Source: Cyclina sinensis
Lineage: Eukaryota > Mollusca > Bivalvia > Venerida > Veneridae
Assembly: GCA_012932295.1 (NCBI GenBank)
Contig: JAAONU010000013.1
Span: forward strand, 38,702,627 to 38,766,626
Direction of reading: 5' to 3'
Length of the DNA stretch: 64,000 bases
The first letter of the stretch is position 1. Each line of letters begins with the position of its first letter. Positions 22,218 through 35,200 of this stretch are shown here, one piece after another. The notes under the pieces are model-generated. The model was not told the DNA's origin. It worked only from the letters and a program-made list of their open reading frames with translations, and made no database searches. The position numbers and the translations under genes are program-made.

Positions 22218-25200
22218 CGCCTTGCTGCTTGCTTTACATAATAAATTACATGTACTTTAGCATTCTTATAAGAATAAGGATAAAGATTTCTAAGTAACAC
22301 TGTCAGTAGTTAAAATATTTATTAATTCCATTATAGTGTAATTGATAAGCAAGTGTTTTGTTACATTTTTTTTTTGTCTTTCATTATTAAAGAATCAAGT
22401 TGTGTGTAAATATTGTGTATGCATGTTGTTTGACTGTGATGAAATTTTATTTAACAAATCTGTATTCGTTTTGGAATAATATTAAATTTTGCAGTGTTTA
22501 ATTTGTAATTTTGAAAGAAATGAGCTGGAAAAAAGTGTTCATCTCTGTATGGTGAATGAATGGAAACTGTTCAGCACCTCAAGTGTTCAAAAGAAAAGCA
22601 TTGAAATAATGCAGAAACTGAGTTGTTTTTTTTTTCTCATCCAAAGACATATCGGATTTTAGTTTTGTTTTTGGGCACTGTTTTACACAAGATAAGTGAC
22701 GGGGATGGTTGAATTAAACAAGCTGGCACAATTGTGAACTTAAAAAATTGTTGTATCCATATTACTGCTTTGGTGCTAATTTTTTTAGAAGATTGTACAT
22801 TCTTGAACTCTGGCATTTTCAACCATGTAAAAAAGCATGATCTTGCAAACCCTTTGGTGTGGCATTGTTTATAGTTACTCTGATGTCATCAGTGATCTTG
22901 CAGAGATTCAGTCCAGCAAAAAAACAGTCACTCTCTGGTTCGACCAGCCAGTATGTACACCAAACACTGGAATGATTTTTATGCTCCCAGAGTGAGGGCA
23001 TATTGTGTTTAGTCTGTTTGTTTGAAAACTTTTAACATTTTTAAGGCCCCGCTGGGTGCATGTGTTCATTCGATCTAAGCACTTGTTAATGATATTAAAG
23101 AAATACTGAGCAGCGTATTTTGTTGATTCTTTACTGGTTATCTGGGCATTAGGAGATCAAAAAAAGTTCTTTGTAAGGCTAACAAGAACATGAATGTTAC
23201 TTATTTTTGAGAACATATAATCTTACGGGTATCTTTTGTTGCCAGATGTGAAGTCTTCTGCTGATGCATTGTATTTTTATTTAAAAGTGATTACATCAAG
23301 AAAGATTAATGTTGAAGTCAGCAGTACAACAAAATAAGCTTCAAGGATTTTTTTTTTGCTGCCTTTGAAGGGAGTTTGGAGGCTTTCAATTTTGATACAG
23401 TTTAATTCTTGTGTACTTGAAGACATTCAATATTTTAATAGCGCAAATGTTTTTCAGTTGAGTGTTTGCTTACTAAGTTTTTGGTATGAAAAGGCATGTC
23501 TGTACAAAGTTTTGATATATTTTTTTGTTTTGACCGATTTCAACTCTTATAAAAAGATTCATCTTTTGGTGTTGGGCTTATTCCACCATATGATTTGTAT
23601 TTCTATGACATAAAACCCCAGACATAGCATTTAGAGTAAAACCAGCCATGCAAATATGATGAGAAATCTCGTTAACGTTTTAGTTCAGCCTTTAGATTGT
23701 TTGTCAAACATTTTTTGGAGTAAAATGAACTGGCTTCAGTATTATAATTTTATAAATTCTTATAAATTATCATGTATATAGCATTGTTTTAAGCTTGAAA
23801 GATTATTATTTATTTTCTTTTGTTTTACTGTGACAGTCAGATGATTTTCTTAGCCTGAGATTTGTACTTGTACCTGGTTTAGAGAAAAATGAACTCTCTT
23901 TTTTTTTTTTTTTTTGTTGTATATAAAATTTTTGTAGTCCACCTTATTTATTTGAAAAACAAAGTTAAATATGATATTACAGGATAATATGTTGTCTAAA
24001 AATGATGCAGGAAATTGGAAATTATCTTAGGAAAATCTAAAAAATGAAATTATTTTATGTATGATAATGTGTTGTTTTTTTCACTTAAGCAGGGAAGTTG
24101 TTTGCATATAGAGCTTAAAATATTGTCTGATTGTTGCTTGTTTATTGTGAAAATATTGTTATTGCTTGGTTTTTATAGTTTTAATGAATGTTTTTGGCAT
24201 GGCATTGCAATACTAAATTTTTTTTCAAATAGAATCTTCCATAGAAGATTTTGTGTAATAGATTTATTTTTTTTTTCCTGTTTTGACAAAGACAGACCAT
24301 GCTTTTTGTAACACTGGTACAAATACTTTGATTTGATAAGTGTGTATATTTTTTCATGTTTAAGATAGATTGTACTGTATCTAGAAAATGTATCTGCATA
24401 GACCATTGGTAAAGAAAATAAACAGGGAACAAATACTGTATTTTATGATGTGTACTTGTTCAGCCCGGAATATGAGAGTATGTGTGGACCATTACTTCTC
24501 ATTCTTTATGTGAGAACCAAGTCTGGATTTGAATTATTATAATTGTCCCCCTTTAGAAAAAATGGCTCGGAGTACTGTTTTGCATTCAGAGATCATATAA
24601 AAAAGCCACACCTGTAGGGACCTTAGTTTAAGCTGATATGTTGGTCATGATGAGTGGATGACCCCTTTGGGGCTGAGGTCACTGCATCAAAGCTCAAATT
24701 AATGTTAATATTCTCTTGAGATGTAGTTTACAATCAGTAGTTTGATTGAACTGAGCCTAGCAGCTTTAAACTTGTAAGGAAACTTTTGTATGACCAGTTG
24801 ATGATCAAAGGTCAGTGTTTGTCACTCTAAAACAATAACACAAGAATACATTGACCTAGGACTGTCAAACTTAACAGGAAGATTACTTATCATTTGTAGA
24901 TGACCTTTATGGAACATGACTCCAACTTAATTTATCACTAGACAAGGTACACTTTACATTTATTAGAAAGGTTGAACTTAGAGAATATTTAAAGTATGAA
25001 AAAACCTGATGCATTCAAAGTGAGTGTCATTCCCGAGACCTTTAGCTGGACTTTGACATCTATGTCTGCGGAGAGATTTTTTTGGATTACTTCAGCTGAG
25101 CAGCCTTTCATTTAAATGATTCTTCACAAGTTTCGGTGGGATTTACTTACAGTATTTACATTACATCACACTCGTGCCAAATGAAAGTGACAGACCACCT

Positions 25201-25900
25201 TTATGAAGCTTTTCATGTGTACAAAACAAGATTCATCTTTAATACTTTTTTGGCACTGATCACTGTGAATACAAGTGTTCCTTCATTTTCAGAAGGATAT
25301 GGTTCATATTTACCAAATGTATTGATCATGAAATTCATGTGAGTGAAGGTTGAAATGTTATTTCTTTGATCTTTTAAGCAGCTCTATCAAGAATATTTTA
25401 GCACTCCCTTCTGCTATTGCCTAAAATAGAGATCTGCATACTTTGTATTTTCATAACAATTACCGATTTTTTTTTACCTATGAAAAGATAGAGTCTGTGT
25501 CTCAGATGAAATAAGGTTGCCGTAATGCTATTTCAAGATTTTACCCTTCAAATAATTCATGCCATCTTAAGGATGTACACCTTGGACAGCATAACAGTTT
25601 TTAAATTGTCAAATAATTTTGTCACAAGAGCTGTCACTTACACCCAACTTGCGAACTTCAGAAATCCCAAAGATCAATCAAGAATGATGACTCAGCACAG
25701 TGAGCCTTTAACAACTGGATGTAGAGTTATTTACTTACTTAACTGATACGCATTTAAAATTCCTGGATTCTTGAGTAATTGAATGAAAACCCAGCTATGA
25801 AGTTCAGGCCCCTCTGAACTTTACATTTCATACTGTAAGCAAAAACTAAGGAGGATTTATCTACACATGCTCAACCATCCTGTACAGTAATCTTAGCTTA
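22218..25900. other. Gene-free AT-rich interval
   Basis: Very T-rich on the plus strand, with many poly-T runs, no splice-bounded coding block and no clear transposon ends. A fragment opening ATGCTCCCAGAGTGAGGGCAT near 22980 resembles the hairpin head of ATGCCCC elements. Part of the interval could be an extended 3' UTR of the upstream gene. Confidence 0.4.
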
Positions 25901-28280
25901 TTTTTAGCTCACCTGAGCATGCTCATGTGAGCTTTTAGGATCCTTGATTGTCCGTCCGTCCGTCCGTCTGTCGTCCACAATTCATTCAAACGACATCTCC
26001 TCTGAAACCACTGGGCAAAATTTAATGAAACTTGCCTTGAATGTTCCTTGCATGAAGCTCTACCAAGTTTGTTCAAATGGTTCCAGTTCATTGCATTTCT
26101 GGGTCACAGGAGCTAAAAACAGATTTTAAAAGTTGAATCTTTAAAAATCTTCTTGTCAGAAACCACAAGACCTGGAGCTTTGATATTTGGTATAAAGCAT
26201 CATCTAGTGGACCTCTACCAAGTTTGTTCAAATTATGATCCTGGGGTCAAAAATGGCCCCGCCCCAGGGGTAACTTGTTTTACATAGAGTTATATAGGAA
26301 AAACTTTAAAAATCTTCTTGTCAGAAACCATAAGGCATAGAGCTAAGATATTTGGTGTGCAGCATTGTCTAGTGGACCACTACCAAGTTTGTTCAAATCA
26401 TGGCCTCCGGGTCCAAAATGGCCCCGCCCCAGGGGTAACTTGTTTTACATAGAGTTATATAGGAAAAACTTTAAAAATCTTCTTGTCAGAAACCGTAAGG
26501 CATAAAGCTTAGATATTTGGTATGTAGCATTGTCTAGTGGACTTCTACCAAGTTTGTTCAAATTATACCTCTGGGCTCAAATTTGGCCCCACCCTGGGGT
26601 CATTGGTTTTACATAGGCTTATATAGTGAAAACTTTGAAAATCTTCTTGAAGAAGGAGAAGTAACATTTTTAGTCCAAATAATCTGGAAATTTGTCAGAC
26701 AGGTTGTTTCTATGATTTCTAGCTCAAATTCGAATATAAGTCATCTGGGTTCAAAAACTAGGTCACAGAGCCCAAAAATAGAAAAACCTTGTTAACACTC
26801 TAGAGGTTGCATTTTCAGCCCAAATATCCTTGAAATTTGTCAGAAAAGTTGTTTTGATGATTTTTAGCTCAAGTTCAAAATTGGGTCATCTTGGGTCAAA
26901 AACTAGGTCACAGAGCCCAAAAATAGAAAAATCTTGTTAACACTCTAGAGGTTACATTTTCAGCCCAAATAATCTGGAAATTTGTCAGAAAGGTTGCTTT
27001 GATGATTTCTAGGTCAAGTCTAAATATGGGTCACCTGGGGTCAAAAACTAGGTCACAGGGCGCAAATATTGAAAAACCTTGTTAACACTCTAGAGGTAAC
27101 ATTTTCAGTCCAAATAACCTGGAATCTGTCAGAAAGGTTGTTTCAATGATTTCTAGGTTAAATATGAATATGTGTCATCTGAAAACAAAAACTAGGTCAC
27201 AGAGCCCAGAAATAGAAAAAAACTTCTTAACACTCTAGAAGCTACTTTTCAGTCCAAATATTCTCGAAATTTGTCACAAAAAATGTTTTAACGATTTCTT
27301 GCTCAGATTCGAATAAAGGTCATCTGGGGTCAAAAACAAGGTCACAGACCCCAGATATGGAAAAACCTTGTTAACACGCATTGAGGTAACATTTTCAGTT
27401 CAAATAACCTTGAAATTTGTCAGAAAGATTGTTTTAATGATTTCTAGCCCAGTTTTGAATATGGGTTATGTGGGGTCAAAAACTAGGACACAGGGCCAAA
27501 AAGTAAAAAATCCTTGTTTATGCTCTAGAGGTTACATTTTCAGTCCAAATGTCCTTGAAATTTGTCAGAAAGGTTGTTTCAATGATTTCTAGCCCAGATT
27601 AGGATATGGGTCATCTGGAATCAAAAACTAGGTCACAGAGCCCTAAAATGTATAAACCATTTTAACACTCCAGAAGTTACATTTTCAGTCCAAATGTCCT
27701 GGAAATTTGTCAGACAGGTTGATTTAATGATTTCTAGCTCAAGTTATAATATGGGTCATCTTTTGTCAAAAACTAGGTCACAGAGACCAAATATGGAAAA
27801 ACTTTGTTAACACTCTAGAGTTAAGATTTTAATTCCAAATAACCTGAAAATTTGTCAGAAAGGTTGCTTCTATGATTTCCAGCTCAACTTTGAATATGGG
27901 TCATCTGGATTAAAAAACTAGGTCACAGAGCCTAAATATCGAAAAACTTTGTAAACACTCGAGGCTACATTTTCAGTCCAAATGTCCTGGAAATTTGTCA
28001 GAAAGGTTGTTTTGATGATTTCTAGCTCAGGTTTGGATATGGATCATCTGGGGTCAAAAACTAGGTCACAGAGCCCAAATATGGAAAAACTTTGTTAACA
28101 CTCTAGAGGCTACACTTTCAGTCCAAATAACCTTGAAATTTGTCCGAAAGATTGTTTCAGTAATTTCTAGGCCAAGTTTGAATATGGGTCATCTGGGATC
28201 AATTAACCAGGTCCACAGCAACTTTGTTAAAAGTAGTCATATTCAGGTGAGCGATATAGGGCCATCATGGCCCTCTTGTT
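25901..28280 (-). mobile_element. Complete pearl/Helentron-like element, reverse orientation, long array
   Basis: This is the mirror of the 2.0-3.5 kb element. The plus strand begins TTTTTAGCTCACCTGAGC with its hairpin, then a CCGT microsatellite (25951-25970), and ends GGGCCATCATGGCCCTCTTGT. The interior has two kinds of core. One is three units like those of the 2-kb element (26150-26640). The other is an array of about ten 145-bp units marked by AAACTAGGTCACAGAG at about 26757, 26902, 27047, 27191, 27336, 27482, 27627, 27772, 27917 and 28060. No protein is encoded; the open frames here are repeats of each other. Confidence 0.75.
26700..28220 (-). repeat. Array of about ten 145-bp tandem units
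   Basis: Successive units are spaced 143-146 bp and share TTGTTAACACTCTAGAGG, CATTTTCAGTCCAAAT, GAAATTTGTCAGAAAGG and the GGTCACAGAG anchor. Units are diverged from each other by scattered substitutions, so the array is not freshly amplified. Confidence 0.85.
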
Positions 28281-28339
28281 TACATCAACTGGGAAGCAAT
28301 CTGCTTCCAACTTATATTAATCCCTCTCGATGACTGCTT

Positions 28340-28580
28340 CCCGGGTTCAAACAAGTACTCATGCAAGTGTTCCTGGCTATCCAACCAGGTTACTAACAGT
28401 TTTCTCCGCAAGTGACTGACTACTTCCTCACTTGCTTCAGAGGTGTGGGACAAATGACCTTTAGACGCATTGTCTGAGACTCATGATCACGGAGAAATTT
28501 TGCCAGCCCTCGTGGGGATTGAACTGGAAACTCCAGGATTGACAATCCAATGCTCTACCTTTGAGCTAGCTGGGCCGGCC
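28340..28580 (-). repeat. tRNA-derived SINE
   Basis: On the minus strand the head begins GGCCGGCCCAGCTAGC. It has box A (TAGCTCAAAGGTAGAGC, complement of 28552-28568), an anticodon-loop-like TTGTCAA with GTC in the centre, and box B (GTTCAATCCCC, complement of 28514-28524). A tRNA-unrelated body continues to about 28340. The acceptor stem is imperfect and a body follows, which fits a SINE and not a working tRNA-Asp gene. Confidence 0.65.
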
Positions 28581-28589
28581 GAAAGTGAT

Positions 28590-28672
28590 GTATGCGGTGG
28601 GATTCAGACCAGCATCTAGATTGGGAATACGGTACTCCAACCCCTCAACCACTGCTTCTCCTCAATGGAACC
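28590..28672 (-). repeat. Second tRNA-like SINE head
   Basis: On the minus strand AAGCAGTGGTTGAGGGGTT resembles a Leu/Ser-type box A, and GGTCTGAATCCC is a box-B match (complement of 28599-28610). It sits directly upstream of the first SINE in the same orientation and is unlike it in sequence. Confidence 0.5.
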
Positions 28673-29526
28673 TTGAAGGTCCAGAATGCAGTAATTTGAG
28701 AGTTTTTAATCAGAAACCACTTTCTTAGAACAGGCACCCATTAGCTTGACCTTTGGTGGCCTAAAAAACCAATGGTTGAGCTACATATCCTGCCAAAATC
28801 TCCAGTAAAGTTCCTCGCCTCTTGGAGCAGATTCTTGAACTATTGATCAAGATTTTTTTTTTTTTGAACAGTAGGTCCACCATGCTTAACCATTCTGTAA
28901 AGTTTGAAGGTTCCTGATCCAGTTCTTGACTTGCTGATCTGAAACCATTTTTAAAGTGTGGTCTCCTGTGAGCTTGACCTTTGACTGAGGGTCCAAAACA
29001 ACAGGGTTCATCTACCTGTCATACCCAACTATTCTATTTAGATTGAAGGCCTTTAATGCAGTTTTTTTTTTAGATTGATCAGAAGCTGGTTTCTAAGTGT
29101 GGGTCCCTGTGAGCTTGACCTTTGAATCTATGGGTGCAATAAAACAAGAGAAAGTCCTTGGCGAAGATCTTCTTGAAATACTGATCAGAAACTGTTTTCA
29201 AAGTGAGCACCCCTTTGGGCTTGACCTTTCACCAAGAGGGCCTAAAAACAATAGGGTTCATCTACTTATGCCAAACCCTATGTTCCAAATCACAAGATTT
29301 TGTGCCCATATGTTCTTAACGTTTTAATCACAAATAAAGTGGTCCAATAATCAACCAACAACTGCAACACAATATACCCCTCTTTCTTCGAAGTGTGAAT
29401 ACCAGCTGTAATAAAATGATTCAATTCCAGGAAGTGGTACACTCATGCAGTGCTCCAGCTAGCACAGGGTACTGGTGGGTCATAGTCATACAGTTTTCAG
29501 TAGTACCCCCTGTTCTCTTTTAACAA
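28673..29526. repeat. Diverged repeats with GAGCTTGACCTTTG motifs
   Basis: Three to four weakly similar units contain TGAGCTTGACCTTTG, a run of T, then GATCAGAAACTG (near 28970, 29110 and 29215). No coding signal. The frame at 29097-29327 is inside one unit. Confidence 0.4.
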
Positions 29527-29971
29527 ACAAGAGGGACATGATGGCCCTAGATCACTCACCTGAATACTTTGCCTTTGGGTCTGCTGTTGAGCAAACAACT
29601 GAAGATTCTCACTTTATAAATCTATATGAATTCAACTGACCCGCAGGCTAGAGCCAATTTTCAATCAAGGGGCATAATTTGAAAAAAACTTGGTAGACGA
29701 CCTCTAGATGATGCACCATTAAAAATATCTAAGTTCTAGGCTTTCTGTTGCCACAGCAACCAGAGTTCTTTATGGAATTAAATTCTTTGAACAACTTTGG
29801 TAGAGTTTCATGCAAGGAATATCCCAGGCATGTTTTGTCAAAGTTGGCTTGGTGGTTTAGAAGGAGAAGTCGTTCAAGTCGAATTAATGATGACGCACGC
29901 CGACGCACGCCGGACAATCAATGATCCCAATGGCTCACCATTGAGCACTTTGTGCTCAGGTGAGCTAAAAA
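29527..29971 (+). mobile_element. Short pearl-like element with a single core
   Basis: The left end is ACAAGAGGGACATGATGG and the right end TTGAGCACTTTGTGCTCAG then GTGAGCTAAAA, the same termini as the 2-kb element. Only about one core unit lies between them, followed by an ACGC-type remnant of the microsatellite. It is a deletion derivative. Confidence 0.65.
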
Positions 29972-30435
29972 CATTAGCTTTGTCTTTGATAGTGAAAAAA
30001 AAGTAAGAAATGATTGCTGACTATGAATTAATCACTTCTTGAACAAATTGTATGTACAATATTATCTTTACTATCCTCTTGGCAAGTAAATCTTTCTGCT
30101 GATACTGTGTATGGTGACAAAAATAAAGAAAAACACAATACTTTAATAACAGCATGTTTAAACTTTGCATAATATTTACTGTAAAACAAAGTAAACTTTT
30201 CAAATATAAAGTATAAATTTCAACATAGTTAAGGCAATGTAAAAAGTTTCTCACATTGAAAATAGTTCAGTTATATTAATGTACCAATCTTGTAGAAAAA
30301 AGTTGTTAAATACAGTGGTTGGTCCTATTTTATATGTCACAATAATATTCAATGGCTCAGTGCAATTCTATGGTTAGTATCAATAAAGAAGGTTTTACCA
30401 TATAGTATTGTGCTGAGCCATCCTTATGTATAAAA
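29972..30435. other. Gene-free AT-rich sequence
   Basis: No exon or repeat structure recognised. Confidence 0.35.
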
Positions 30436-31560
30436 ACAAGAGGACCATGATAGTCCTAAAGTATTCACCTGAGCACAACTTCTAAGAAAGGCAAGAGCTA
30501 GTGTATTTACATCAAAATAAAAATGAAAGAACTAAACAAGGGGCATTATTTGAGCAATATTGGTAGACAGAATAGAGGTCCACTAGGCAATTCTTCAAAT
30601 CAAATTTCAAAGTCTGAGCCTTATTTAAAAGATTTTCTTATATATTTCTATGTTACACATGACCCATTGGCCAGGGACTAATTTTCACTCAAGTAATTAT
30701 GCCCCCTTTCAACGAAGTGTGGTTATATTGCTATGCACATCAGTCATTTGGTTTGTCCATCCATCCCTAGACCAGATTTTGTCTGATCAATAACAAAGAA
30801 CGCTTTGGCCTACAGTCCTCAGATTGGGTGGGGAGGTTGGCCGTGACCTTCTGATTTTGAGGCCAAAGGTCAAGGTCACTGTGAAACTTAACACAAAAAG
30901 AAGGCTTTGGCCTACAGTCCTCTGAATTGGTGGGGACCTATGAACCCTGTTGATTCTGAGGTCAGGGGTGCAGGAAGGGGGCATACAAGTTTCACAAACA
31001 TTTCTTGTTTGAACTTATGTTACACACCAAATCTCGTAAGTCTCAGTTTTGCAGTTTCTGAGAAAAAAAATTCCAAAGAGTTTCCCTATGTACATCAATA
31101 TAAAACATCTGAAAAAAATGACCCCAATGGCAAAGTTTTAGCAGTTTCTGTAGAGGTCCACTAAAAATGGTTCATGTCAAATTTCAGAACACTAAGCCTT
31201 GAGGAAGAAATTTTCTTCACAAGATTTTGCTATGTCAGGTTGTAAAATCAGAGTGTGCATTGGCACACATAAAAATGATACAAACACATCTACACTTATT
31301 GGTTAACACGCACACCAAGTTTTCAATCAATAGTCCTAGAAATTAGGAGTCTGTGTCTTAAGAATTTGCTATACAGGCCATTAAACAGCAGAGCAGGCAT
31401 AGGCATGCATGAAAAACATGTCATACACATCTACACTTACTAGCGAGCATGCAAACTAAATTTTGAATTGATAGTCATGAAAATGTGGAAGAAAGAAACA
31501 TCACAAAATTTCTGCTACGGACTGACCGATCAATCAACAAACCAAGGACTCCTATATACC
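30436..31560 (+). repeat. Decayed pearl-like element carrying an inner insertion
   Basis: It starts ACAAGAGGACCATGATAGTC with CACCTGAGCAC. Diverged cores with AGAGGTCCACTA follow at about 30566 and 31150. A second element opening ATGCCCCCTTTCAACGAAG (30701) and closing GGGGGCATACAAG (about 31000) interrupts it. The right end is not well defined. Confidence 0.45.
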
Positions 31561-32113
31561 CCTGCAAACAAAGTTATTATAACTCATAGCAGGTTTAATA
31601 TATTACCATTCTATATCTGTTAATGATAAATAACTTAGCATAGACAATGTGGTATACCAGTAATAAACTTGAGCATTTCTCAAAACTAAGTAAGAAGACT
31701 TCTATGATGTATGGAGAACACAGAGTGAGACACAATTTTTAGTATACACATACCAGAACGAAAATAAATTCATTTTTATCAAGAATGACTGTTATATCAG
31801 TATAAAAAATACAAATATATTCTTTAATGAATAAATGAAACTTTTTGAAGAAAAAAACTGTTAATCAACAGTCCCTGAGACTGATAGAAAGTATGTATTT
31901 CAGTTTCAATACAACTGTGGACTTGATGTTAGTGGTCTGCATTGAATATTATCATTTTTGTTGTCATTTTTGGGGTTTTATTTTGATTTATCTAATATTC
32001 TTCATTTTAAGTGACCTGCTGTTTATCACTTAGCAGGTCAAACTACACTTGACATTTTGTTCAACATAATATCACATTTTGTTGTTATTGTTTTCCACAC
32101 AATATTTCCTGTG
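31561..32113 (-). terminator. 3' UTR of the minus-strand tafazzin gene and adjoining sequence
   Basis: AATAAA on the minus strand (complement of 31977-31982) lies about 130 nt beyond the stop at 32114 and is a good polyadenylation candidate. The rest is AT-rich with no other feature. Confidence 0.5.
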
Positions 32114-32224
32114 TCAGGAATCCATATTTTGTCTATACATTGTACTGTGAAATTGTTCTGCTTCCAGTTTTAACTCAGCCATTTTGTACTGAATAATGTC
32201 TGTTAAATGCTTCCTGATTTCCTC
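32114..32224 (-). CDS. Minus tafazzin, exon 7 and stop
   Basis: 111 nt after TATATTTCAG, encoding EEIRKHLTDIIQYKMAEL and a further stretch to TGA at 32114. This is the C-terminal amphipathic helix of tafazzin. Confidence 0.9.
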   Translation of the reverse strand, partial: EEIRKHLTDIIQYKMAELKLEAEQFHSTMYRQNMDS

Positions 32225-35200
32225 CTGAAATATATAAAAAAAAAAAACCAACATAATAAGCATTCATTCAACGAGAAAAACACATAAGATGATTATTGAA
32301 CCTAATTTTAATTACTACACATCTGAGCAAAAGTAGTAACTTGCTAACAGTTGGCAGATTATTTAAATCTTAAACAAAAATGCAGTTTCTCTGCAGCAAC
32401 TTTAACAAACACAATATGTAACAATTAAAACAAGACCTGGACAGCATGCTCAACTTTTCTCAGTGCTGGATAATAAATTTTAAGCCAAGTCAAACAAAAG
32501 GCCCAAGTGAAAAAAAATGAGTGGGGAAGTTCTTACTTACGAAAGGAGAAGAAAATCTGGTTTGTTTTTTTTTTGGGTGGGGTTGGGGGTTGCTACTCAT
32601 GCAATAATTTTTTAATTTTTTTTTTTTGGTGGTGGGGGGGGGGGGGGGGGGGGCGAAGAGTCAAGTACCTATGAATTAGAAAAAAAAATGTAAAAAAAAA
32701 ATTTCAGAGTTTTTTTTTACTTTGCTTTTAAAAGTTTTTTTTCATGTATAAGTCTAAGTGGGGGTAATTTTGACCCCAAGGACATAGGTACTTAAAATCT
32801 GTGTAGGCTTCATACTGTTAATCAAGTATTCCAATTTCGAAGGGAATATCTTTGACACTTTTTGAGAAATGAACATTAACAAAAAAGGTTAATCAAGAAA
32901 TTCCAAGTCAAAAAAGGGGCATAACTTTGCAAAAAAGAAATTTGAGAGTTATCTGCCCTTTGGAAACAGTGTCACATTTCAAAATTTGAAGTGAACAGCT
33001 TTTATAGTTTCTAAGAAATGGACCTTAACTAAAAGGTTAACCAACGCCGACGAGAAGAGCTCCGCTATTTTTCTTCCAAAAGTGGAGCAAAAAATGTCTA
33101 TTTTAAGGCCAATTTCTTATCAAAATTTAGGAAAGAAATTGAGGATTAACTTTCTCTGAATCAACAAACTGTCTTATAAATTGATCACATGCCACTAAAT
33201 TCAATTGTACTTTTTACCATATTCCTTTCTAAGCAGATCTGTCTACAATCAAGTTTTGCTCAATAGTTTATAAGTGATCTTATTAAAAAGATAAATCTGT
33301 AACTCATTTCATGATCTATAGTGTAGCGCTAAAAGCTGCTTATTCACATTATCTGGACAAAACTAAATTTCTGGAATCCTGACCAAAATCCACATAAGGA
33401 GTGTGTGATAAAAAATACCACTGACTGCCTCTGGATTATGGCCGACATCAGATTTTTGTTCTATGTGAGGATTAAGTTCTAAAAGTATGCTGTTTTGCAA
33501 GGCATTACCTGTGCTGATGACTAATTTTGGTCAATTTTGAGTCATGTTCTCTGAATAAGTGATTGCTATGACACCTCACTGCATATTATCTTGATGTTGA
33601 TGACAGTCACTTTGAACAGTTTGACTGATATTGACACTTTTGATTCATTATGAAAGCAACAAGGAGGAATAAGTAAATCAGTAAATACTGTCTTTACTGC
33701 AGTTTAATAAACATATGTCAGCTACAGCAGACAAAGACTTCGGCCGGTATCTTTAAAACGGCGAGCTCTACAAGTACTTTCTTTTATGTTACAAATAATT
33801 GTGTCCATCGGTCAGCACAATCAATGTTATTTAGTGTAGACAGATTTTTGCACTTTGATTAGATGCAGTTGGAGTAACATTGGATAGACTGTGAGATGTC
33901 TTATCCAAAAATGAGCAAACAATAATTCTGGTGAGGAAAGGATTCTTCTGGAGGAACTAATATTTTTGATTCTTTTTTATAATAAAACAAACAGGCACCT
34001 TTCGAAATATAAGAAAGACAATTCAAGATTGTCTCACATGCATAGTGCAAGATAAGTATACTAACAGGTGTTTTCAAGACTTGTTTGAGATGGTTTACTT
34101 CCTGAGTAAAGTCTATTGGCTCACTGATATATATGGAAGATTTCTGTCCTAGGCGAGGATACAGCAGGCCATTGTTGGGAAAGATATGGTCAAATCCTGA
34201 AAGAATAACATAAAGGTTATCAAAAACTTAGTAAAATCAACTTGGATAATTAACTTTAAAAGTTATTTGCATTACTGCATACACAAAAGTTCCTCAACTT
34301 TTATTTCATGTTAAGGAGTAAGTAAGTGAGTGAGTGAGTGGAGTGGAGTGGAGTGGAGTGGAGTGGAGTGGAGTGGAGTGAGAACTTAATTACTTATATT
34401 CAATCAAGTGTTTTCACAGTGACTTGTGGTTAACAATTATGATGAGGTTTGCAGGATTATGTTGTTGGCATTTTGGTACAAATAAAACACCAAAATATTT
34501 CTTCTTCTGTTCTGTATGTTCTTTCTCATTCAAGTACATGCAATGAAAAGTTGTTTTTTTTCTTTTTGCAAAGAGATACCTGCACCCATTTTACCTGTGG
34601 ATTGATTTCATACTGCAAGTCTCAAGTTCTACAACATTACATAATTCTGCAAGAACAACTCATGCCTTTATCTCAGTTCAAAGCCAATAACCTAAAAGTA
34701 TTAGTTCTAGAAGCAGCAAAGATAAACTTATGGATTACTACAGCCAGAAGTCATTCCATGGACATAAGGAAAGGTAATAAGAGAAAATATTGCAGGAAAG
34801 AAGTAAGTAAGAGTTACAATTCTTGCACATTGCACTTCTAACAACCTTTGAGTAGTTGTGTATTTATTTACAGTTCAACAAATTAACAAAATAAAACTGA
34901 GTCTAATCAACAAGTGAGTCAATATTTGGCCCCTTCACTGAGCTGAAACAACAGTACCTGTTACATGTACATACCTACATGGTGTATAAGCAGAACTAGA
35001 GGTGTAACAGGTGTATCAGCTATCAATCTTCCTACACCTACAATCAATACAGAATTTACATTGTAGATAAAACACTAATAATAGATGAATATAACAAGAG
35101 GGTCCATGGGACCCTGGGTCGCTCACCAGCCAACAACTGCTCAATGGTTGCAAGAGTCAGTGGATGCAAATACAATTGCCAAGTGACTCAAAGGGTGCAG

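Noticed and set aside
25951..28200. CRISPR-like array, from the regular repeats
   Set aside because: Units are contiguous 145-bp tandem copies without unique spacers, in a eukaryotic genome.
28500..28580. Functional tRNA-Asp gene on the minus strand
   Set aside because: Box A, box B and a GTC anticodon loop are visible, but the stems mismatch and a SINE body follows.
34449..34841. 130-codon open frame on the plus strand
   Set aside because: Antisense in minus-tafazzin intron 5, low-complexity F-run, no family motif and no splice context.
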